This document shows, piece after piece, positions 37,055 through 42,653 of a stretch of 42,653 nucleotides of DNA. The stretch is taken from positions 1 through 42,653 of the forward strand of contig VGDY01000014.1 of the NCBI GenBank assembly GCA_016869555.1, given 5' to 3'. The notes below the pieces were generated by a model. The model ran no database searches. It was not told where the DNA came from and worked only from the letters and a program-made list of their open reading frames with translations. How positions within the stretch are numbered: the first letter of the stretch is position 1; each line of letters starts with the position of its first letter. Origin of the DNA: Alphaproteobacteria bacterium. Its GTDB lineage: Bacteria > Pseudomonadota > Alphaproteobacteria > Rhizobiales > Beijerinckiaceae. A program made the position numbers and the translations under genes.

Positions 37055-37750
37055 TCAAGACTGTCGGCCCACGCGATCAAAGAAGCGGAAAAAGAGCAGG
37101 CCGAAAAAAAATCCCCCGACATGCGATTCCCAGGCGATGGCGCTCGACACGCCGGCCGCCTGGGGAAATGCGCCAAGAAGCAAGTTCGCCGCTAACCATG
37201 CGATGAGGAAAAACATCGCCTGCCGGTTGAGCGGCAGTTGCGTCAGCGAAGTGGAATTTGGTCCCCCGTCGTGTGACGCCTGCGGACGTCCTCTTTCGTT
37301 CGCGAGTCGCGCGCCTGGCGTAAATGCGAAACGCACGATCGCCCCCATTGTTCCTGAGATTGCGCCGGAAGCGCCGACCACCGGAGAAATTTCGTATGGG
37401 TGCAGCGCAAGAAAGAACGCCGCGCCCGCGACCGCGCTGGCGGCAAGGAAGACTAGGTAGCGCGCGGCGCCGAATCGGCGTTCGACCGGCGTTCCGAACG
37501 CGGCGAGCGCCAACATATTGACCACGAGATGCGTCCAGTCGCCGTGCAGGAAAGAGTAGGTCAGCATGGTGGCGTATTCGGCGCCGCCTTCGATCGTCAC
37601 GCGCGCCGGGATGAAGGCGAAGGTCGTCAACAGCCACTGAGCGATTCCAGAAGGTCCGTAGGCGACGACGAATTGCGTAGCCGCCAGCGCGACGATGAGC
37701 GCTTTCGTCGCCTTCGGGAGATTGAAGATGCGTTCGCGCTGTGCGGCCAC
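37055..37750 (-). CDS. Rhomboid family intramembrane serine protease
   Basis: Membrane protease of 231 residues with about six spans. The catalytic dyad is Ser128 in GASGAISG and His210 in ESHVGGFFFGLLF. His73 and Asn78 in WTHLVVNMLALAAFG match the oxyanion residues. GTG 37750 is chosen because GGAG lies five bases upstream and the added residues from 37867 are not membrane-like. It cleaves membrane proteins within the bilayer; its targets are unknown. The CBS gene follows 58 bases later, same direction. Confidence 0.9.
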   Translation of the reverse strand: MAAQRERIFNLPKATKALIVALAATQFVVAYGPSGIAQWLLTTFAFIPARVTIEGGAEYATMLTYSFLHGDWTHLVVNMLALAAFGTPVERRFGAARYLVFLAASAVAGAAFFLALHPYEISPVVGASGAISGTMGAIVRFAFTPGARLANERGRPQASHDGGPNSTSLTQLPLNRQAMFFLIAWLAANLLLGAFPQAAGVSSAIAWESHVGGFFFGLLFFRFFDRVGRQS

Positions 37751-38080
37751 GTGCGCTCCATTCGATTTGCCGGGCGAGGGCCCGTTGAGCCTCAATGCTA
37801 GTCCAGCGAGAGCGGAGTCGGCGAACGTCCCGATTTGAAACGCCCGGCGCCGGCGCTGGAACCGCATCGGTAGAGGGCCGACGGATCAGAACAACCCCAA
37901 CGGACGCCCCAGCCTACTGCTTTAGCTGCTCTTTCTTGCCTTGGCGACCGGTCCCGCCGCCGCCTTCACAATCGCTGCCGTGGCGGTGGCACGACCCCTG
38001 CTGCGTCGGCGACAGGATGCAAGGCTTCGAGGGCGGCGTGCCAATCCTGGGCGGGGGCGCACAATCGTCGGGCGAATTAG

Positions 38081-38623
38081 ATGAGATTGCCAGTTACGAG
38101 GGAACTTCACGACTATTGGGATCGATTGAAGGGCGAACGGACGGCGCCTGATCGAGCAGACATCGATCCCGTAGCGATTCGCCATATGCTGGCGGACATT
38201 TTCATCATCGAAGTGGACGCCGACCGTCGCTTTCCGCTTCGGCTCTGCGGCGCGCGTATCAATGCGCTTTGGCTCGCCGAGCAGAAGGGCCGCCAGTTCC
38301 TGAACTGGTGGGGAGCCCAGCATCGTCTCGACATTGCTGAGGCGGTTGGCCGGGTCGTCGACCAGGAAACGCCGCTCCTGGCGCATGCCGCGGGCGCGGG
38401 GGCCGGCGAACCGGTTGAATTCGAACTTTTGATTTTGCCTCTGCGCCATTTCGGCGCCAGGCGTTCGCGCATTCTTGGGTCGTTTGCGCCCGTTCGGGCG
38501 CCTGTGTGGTTGGGACTTTGCCCGGTGGAGCAACTGGACCTCGTCGCATGGCGGACGCCAAGCTCGCAGTCGAGAAGGCTCCGCGACGCCGAGCGACTCA
38601 AGCTGATGATGTTGCGAGGATGA
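38081..38623 (+). CDS. PAS-domain (PAS_5 type) protein
   Basis: Protein of 180 residues resembling the alphaproteobacterial PAS_5 family: LHDYWDRLKGERTAPDRADI, IDPVAIRHMLADIFIIEVDA, then RLCGARINALWLAEQKGRQF and LPLRHFGARRSRILGSFAP. No output domain is attached. Ligand and role are unknown. Its stop overlaps an ATG of the aminotransferase gene (ATGA), so the two may be translated together. The preceding gap (37868-38080) has no supported gene. Confidence 0.75.
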   Translation: MRLPVTRELHDYWDRLKGERTAPDRADIDPVAIRHMLADIFIIEVDADRRFPLRLCGARINALWLAEQKGRQFLNWWGAQHRLDIAEAVGRVVDQETPLLAHAAGAGAGEPVEFELLILPLRHFGARRSRILGSFAPVRAPVWLGLCPVEQLDLVAWRTPSSQSRRLRDAERLKLMMLRG

Positions 38624-39801
38624 TTCGACGCCACGTAAAGAAGCGCTTGCCGGCGCCGACGCCAGTGCTCAGACCTCTGCTTCCGCCCGCCGAGCGGCTT
38701 TTGCCGTATTTGCGCCTGATCGACTCGACCCGGATCTACTCCAATTTCGGACCGCTCGCGAGGGAGCTCGGCCGCCGGATTTCCGAGCTTTTATCGCTTC
38801 CTCCGGAATCTGTCGTCACGGCGGCCTCAGGCACCGCCGCGCTCATAGGCGCAATTCTCGCCTGCGCCGGTCGCGCCCGAGAGGAGCGGCCTCTCGCGAT
38901 CGTTCCGAGCTTCACCTTCGTTGCGACGGCTGCCGCGGTCGAAGCCTGCGGTTACGAAGTCAGGCTGCTGGATGTCGACTCCGAGAGCTTTCTCCTCGAC
39001 CCCGCGCGCGCAGCTTCGTACGAGGCGATCGATCGCGTCGGAGTGGTTGTCCCCGTTGCGCCTTTTGGTCGCCCGGTTGTCCAAAAGGCTTGGATCGAGT
39101 TTCGGCAGAAGACGGGCGTCGAAGTCGTTATCGACGGCGCGGCCTGCTTTGAAGCGGCGAGCGCCGCCCCAGAGCTTTTGCTCGGCGAAATCCCCGTGGT
39201 CATGAGTTTTCACGCCACCAAAAGCTATGCGACGGGCGAAGGCGGCGGCGTCATAACGACCAATGTCGATCTCGCTTACCGAATCGTTCAAGCGCTCAAT
39301 TTCGGCTTCCTCGACGATCGAGACTGCCGAATGGCGAGCATCAATGGGAAGATGAGCGAATATCACGCCGCCGTAGGTCTCGCTGAACTCGACGGCTGGA
39401 GCGAGAAAGCCAGGGCGCTTGCTGGCGTTTCTTCCGCCTACCGCCGGCACTTCAACGCCTTGGGCCTGCAAAACCGCTTCGTTGGATCCCCGAGCATCGC
39501 ATCCTGCTATGCGCTTTTTCGTTGCGAGACGCTCGAGGAAGCGGAGGCGGTCGCCGCCAGTCTGAGCGAAAACAGCGTTGGGCACCGTCTGTGGTATGGA
39601 CGCGGAGTCCACAATCACTCCTATTATCGCGGCGCTCCGCACGAAGGCCTGCCGGTGACGGAAGACCTTGCGCAGCTCCTCGTCGGTCTGCCTGTGGCTC
39701 CCGATCTCGAGGATTATAAGATCAGCGAAGTCGTGCAGTGCCTGTCGCCAATTTTTCCCAACGCTAAGCCTCAGAGGCTGCCCAGAATTGCTATCAGGTG
39801 A
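38620..39801 (+). CDS. DegT/DnrJ/EryC1-family PLP aminotransferase
   Basis: Protein of 393 residues (from ATG 38620) of the sugar-aminotransferase family: YSNFGPLARELGRRIS, ASGTAALIGAILACAG, PSFTFVATAAAVEACGYEVR, the Asp172 PLP contact (VVIDGAACF) and the PLP lysine Lys201 in SFHATKSYATGEGGG. It would transfer an amino group to a nucleotide-linked keto-sugar. ATG 38620 overlaps the PAS stop; the frame is also open to ATGs at 38548 and 38506, inside the PAS gene. Neighbouring glycosyltransferases suggest surface-glycan synthesis, but no sugar-nucleotide dehydratase is in view. Confidence 0.82.
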   Translation: MIRRHVKKRLPAPTPVLRPLLPPAERLLPYLRLIDSTRIYSNFGPLARELGRRISELLSLPPESVVTAASGTAALIGAILACAGRAREERPLAIVPSFTFVATAAAVEACGYEVRLLDVDSESFLLDPARAASYEAIDRVGVVVPVAPFGRPVVQKAWIEFRQKTGVEVVIDGAACFEAASAAPELLLGEIPVVMSFHATKSYATGEGGGVITTNVDLAYRIVQALNFGFLDDRDCRMASINGKMSEYHAAVGLAELDGWSEKARALAGVSSAYRRHFNALGLQNRFVGSPSIASCYALFRCETLEEAEAVAASLSENSVGHRLWYGRGVHNHSYYRGAPHEGLPVTEDLAQLLVGLPVAPDLEDYKISEVVQCLSPIFPNAKPQRLPRIAIR

Positions 39802-39967
39802 TTTCAGTAGGTTGTGATTCCTTCGGATTTGCGAGAGTCGAGTGGATCGCGATGGCCTGGACTGAATCACCCGGCGCAAGTATCGGCAAGACGGGCTGCT
39901 ACGCGAGTGATCAGGGCTATTTCATTCAGGCGCCTCTCACCCTTTCTTCTAGAGGAACAGGTTAGTC

Positions 39968-40882
39968 ATGAAATTCGCCGCTTTCCTTGGCGTGAAGGAC
40001 GAGTTCGAGCTTATCGACAAGGCGATCGACCATCTTCGCGCCATTGGGGGATGTCTTGTTTTCGCCTGGGACCTGAACTCCAGGGATGGCACGCTCGAGC
40101 TACTCCTCGCCCGCGGCCGCGAAGATGCCGGGCTCAAGGTGATCCAGGGGAACGACGCCGACTATGACAGCTGCAGCACCTTCGCTGCGGTTCGCGGCGC
40201 CGCAGCCGAAGCCGCGGAAGCGAACTACGACTGGCTTCTCTTCCTTGACGCAGACGAATTCTGGCTCCCCGCTTCAGGGAGGCTCGCCGATTGCGCCGAC
40301 CTTCTCGAAGCTGACGTGCTCTCGGTAAGTCGCTTCAATGTTCCCCTCTTGGCGTCAAGGGAGCCGAGCGACGAGAGTGAGTTGGCGTTCGACCCCCGCC
40401 ATTACGAGGATGTGCTGCTCGTCGTCGAGCCGATCCCCAATTTTCGCGATCACCTGAACGCACATCCTGAAACGCCCTGGAGCAGGGGCGTTCCGATTCC
40501 AAAATTCATGGCGCGACCCAAATTTATCGAAAGCGTCGAAATGGGCATGCACGACCTCATCTCGCGAGCCGGGCAGCCTCTGCGTCGCGCGACGCCCAAA
40601 GATTTGATCATCGCCCATCGTCCCTTCACCACCAAAAGCCGCTTCGCGCGAAAGATCGCCAATATTCGCAAATTTTTGACCCATTACGATGAGGTCTTGG
40701 GCCCCGACCTCGCCTGGCATTGGCGCCGCTGGCTTGAGATCGTCGATCGCGACGGACTAGATCAAGAGTTCAACCGCAATGTGTTCGACCCGACAATCTG
40801 CGCCGAGTTGAGACAGCGCGGAACAATCGTGAGTGCGGCCGAATTCTTTCGCGGGCCAAGGGCGCAAGAGACCGGGGCTTGA
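39968..40882 (+). CDS. Glycosyltransferase family 2-like protein
   Basis: Protein of 304 residues resembling GT2_4-type enzymes. MKFAAFLGVKDEFELIDKAI and the WDLNSRDGTLELL segment are followed by the metal-binding DADEF at 94-98 (WLLFLDADEFWL), then HRPFTTKSRFARKIANIRKF in the C-terminal part. The donor sugar and acceptor are unknown. It has a purine-rich upstream site (AGAGGAACAGG). The gene lies 166 bases after the aminotransferase in the same direction. Confidence 0.78.
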   Translation: MKFAAFLGVKDEFELIDKAIDHLRAIGGCLVFAWDLNSRDGTLELLLARGREDAGLKVIQGNDADYDSCSTFAAVRGAAAEAAEANYDWLLFLDADEFWLPASGRLADCADLLEADVLSVSRFNVPLLASREPSDESELAFDPRHYEDVLLVVEPIPNFRDHLNAHPETPWSRGVPIPKFMARPKFIESVEMGMHDLISRAGQPLRRATPKDLIIAHRPFTTKSRFARKIANIRKFLTHYDEVLGPDLAWHWRRWLEIVDRDGLDQEFNRNVFDPTICAELRQRGTIVSAAEFFRGPRAQETGA

Positions 40883-40904
40883 GCAGCCGTCGGTCCCTAT
40901 CGAC

Positions 40905-41729
40905 TCAGAACCCTTTCCAGTAATCCACAAACCCTGATTTGCCATACAACCATGTGGTCTGGAGATCCCTGTTGATTTGATCCATTTTATCCCGAATCTC
41001 TTCGAATTCGAGGTGAAATAGGGTCCAACTTTTGCTCTGGGGGCAATAAATAGAAGATCTGAAACCCCATTGTTCCATGAGAATGTTCATGCTCTTATTG
41101 GTATGAAACGCGACATGCACAGGTGGGCGAAGGTAAAACCAGTCAGGGTCTCGCGGAATAGTTTCACATATGAGGGTGTGCAGGATTAAACAGCCGTCCT
41201 GGGCCACCATTGAATTGACTGAATCTAGGTCGCTTCTCGAAATAACATGCTCAAAAAAAGCGGAGTTTACAACTGTTTTATAGTGTTCGTCGCGAGGATC
41301 CCTCACATAGCGAGTTAAGTCTCCCGCTTGCATATATGGATCGTAAATTTGGAGGTTAATGCCAAATAACTTCTTAAGTAAATTACTTAAGGTTCCCACC
41401 CCGCCTGCGTAATCAAGCATTCCGTCGCACGCTATCAGGCCATAGCTGCGAAACAACCCAATCATCAGCGCTTGTTCAGCATAAGGCGGTTGGTTGACAT
41501 AGTTCCTTATATCGGGGTCGTTTTCGTTCAACTCGTGAACTTTGACATTCAGTTCTTGCAGTTGCGCCGCAGAAAGCAGCCGATGTGTCTTGCTTGACGT
41601 AAAGCCGCAGCGCTGGCAGCGAAAATAATCGACATCACGAATTGAATTCATGACATCGCCGAATGGATGAAGCGCGTAAGATTTCGAAAAGTAGTAATCG
41701 CATGGACTGTCACAGATCATGCACTTCAT
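40905..41729 (-). CDS. SAM-dependent methyltransferase with N-terminal zinc cluster
   Basis: Protein of 274 residues. MKCMICDSPCDYYF and FRCQRCGF form a CxxC...CxxC zinc-ribbon, and MLDYAGGVGTLSNLL is methyltransferase motif I, followed by YDPYMQAGD and EHVISRSDLDSV. This layout is common in polysaccharide clusters, where such enzymes methylate sugars. ATG 41729 follows AGGAG; the frame is open 11 codons more. The DNA is visibly AT-richer than the core genes, suggesting transfer. Convergent with the GT2 gene. Confidence 0.78.
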   Translation of the reverse strand: MKCMICDSPCDYYFSKSYALHPFGDVMNSIRDVDYFRCQRCGFTSSKTHRLLSAAQLQELNVKVHELNENDPDIRNYVNQPPYAEQALMIGLFRSYGLIACDGMLDYAGGVGTLSNLLKKLFGINLQIYDPYMQAGDLTRYVRDPRDEHYKTVVNSAFFEHVISRSDLDSVNSMVAQDGCLILHTLICETIPRDPDWFYLRPPVHVAFHTNKSMNILMEQWGFRSSIYCPQSKSWTLFHLEFEEIRDKMDQINRDLQTTWLYGKSGFVDYWKGF

Positions 41730-41864
41730 ATCTGCTCCTGTCCTCGCCGAATAGGCGCTCATTTGGGGTGAAGCGCTTATTGAGCGATTGCTGCGGCCGA
41801 AGAACCATTCCGGCGCAGGGGCTAGAGTCGGCTGGCCAAAAAGATAGAAGTCTCAACGCGCCGG

Positions 41865-42533
41865 TTATAGCAATTTCTTGAATGCCTTCTGCAAAAGAGC
41901 GTTCCCGCTGACGAGGCCTTCCATCTCGCAAAAGCGAGTGATTCTTTCCCAGCTTCCCATGTCCCGAGACTTGTTGAAGGCCTCAGTCGCAGCGCAGTAG
42001 TGCACGATGCGCACATCTTCGTAAAGCGCGATCGCTCGGGCGAAAGCCGCGTCCGCTTCAGGACCCGAAAGAATCTGTCCAGGGAAGTCGCCGTTACCGA
42101 AATTGTAACGCATATCGAGAGTCCGAAAGGCGTAATTGTTGCGCAGGATCATCAGACAAAGTGCGATCTGGGATGCGAACCAGTCTGGGAAGTTTGCAAC
42201 GACAAAATCCAATTCCGGCGGATAATCGCGCGCCGCGCGACGCGCCACACCATTGGACATTGCGATGAATCCGAAATTGAAATACGGGGGGCATGACTTG
42301 GGAGAAAGGAACGCCAAGCCGTAGCCGGAGTAAGTCACCCCCCAATCCTTCAAGGCGCATCCGCGAGCCGCAAGCACTTCGTTCAAATCAACGCCCGGCG
42401 CTTGCCATGCTGGCCAACCAAAAATCATGTCCGAAGTCGCAACCTCGCGCGCTAACTCGGTCAGCGGGCCATATACGACGGTGTCTGCATCCATGAACAA
42501 GACCACGTCGGACTTAAACTCATAAGCCCGCAT
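41865..42533 (-). pseudogene. Glycosyltransferase, 5'-truncated
   Basis: At least 222 residues with the nucleotide-sugar-binding LFMDADTVVYGPL near the very start and FGFIAMSNGVARRA, FPDWFASQIALCLMILRNNY and MRYNFGNGD later. In related enzymes about 60-90 residues precede the DAD motif, but here the frame is closed by a TGA at about 42582-42584 and only 16 extra codons (no start) lie between. The gene is therefore probably cut by a rearrangement or insertion near 42585. Function as glycosyltransferase is likely for the family, but activity of this copy is doubtful. Confidence 0.6.
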
Positions 42534-42653
42534 TCGCCGGATGAACTCTGATTTTGCTGTACAATTTCGGCATTTATGGCATCATTTTCAGAAGGTTAGG
42601 CTCGTTTGAGCGAGGCGGCGATGACGAACCCGGCGGGTGAATCGGCTAGCGAG

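Noticed and set aside
37915-38061. Minus-strand Cys/Pro-rich frame of about 49 codons ending EQLKQ
   Set aside because: It has no start codon within the open stretch and no recognisable family.
1-42653. CRISPR array, complete insertion sequence or prophage
   Set aside because: No regularly spaced repeats, intact transposase, integrase or phage structural gene was seen.

Overview
The window is chromosomal DNA of a GC-rich alphaproteobacterium, most likely in the order Hyphomicrobiales (Rhizobiales). Signs of this are a perfect GTTC-N7-GTTC SOS box in front of lexA, the ruvC-ruvA-ruvB-ybgC order, both tRNA-Gln genes beside gltX, a family of alphaproteobacterial palindromic intergenic repeats, and many GTG/TTG starts. 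A Methylocystis/Methylosinus-like methanotroph would fit, but that is inference: no methane or methanol oxidation gene is present.

Bases 1-13000 are mainly an oxyanion-uptake region. A lone molybdate-binding protein (modA) is followed by a fabH remnant, then a complete sulfate ABC operon (sbp-cysT-cysW-cysA) with a trans-aconitate-methyltransferase-like gene coupled to its end. Next come a very large outer-membrane protein that joins an alginate-export-type barrel to an Omp25-type barrel, a Mop molbindin, and modBC. The molybdate system is thus split in two around the sulfate system. A near-perfect ModE-like palindrome lies before the porin. The left edge holds a small Cys-rich exported protein and an IS630 transposase remnant.

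Bases 12000-23000 are housekeeping: a YkgJ-type cysteine-cluster protein, a DUF983 zinc-ribbon membrane protein, comEC, lexA, two tRNA-Gln genes, gltX, gltA, an SRPBCC protein, ycjX and dodecin. Bases 23000-25500 are a gene-poor scar. It contains GC-rich palindromic repeats, a frameshifted uvrB C-terminus, an AT-richer orphan gene with an RNxxxH (HEPN-like) motif, and a tiny antitoxin-like reading frame, and it ends at a strong terminator before infA.

Bases 25500-36350 are again core genes: infA, maf, alr, ybgC, a 1-Cys peroxiredoxin, ruvB, a Uma2 nuclease-like gene, ruvA, a small exported protein, ruvC, an SLC1-type symporter, an IscU-like scaffold, folE (with a candidate THF-II riboswitch), hisI and a patatin-like phospholipase. 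Bases 36350-42653 carry a RIME-like repeat, a CBS protein, a rhomboid protease and a surface-polysaccharide-like group: a PAS protein, a DegT aminotransferase, a glycosyltransferase, a methyltransferase and a 5'-truncated glycosyltransferase. No complete mobile element, CRISPR array or recognised multi-gene defence system is visible.
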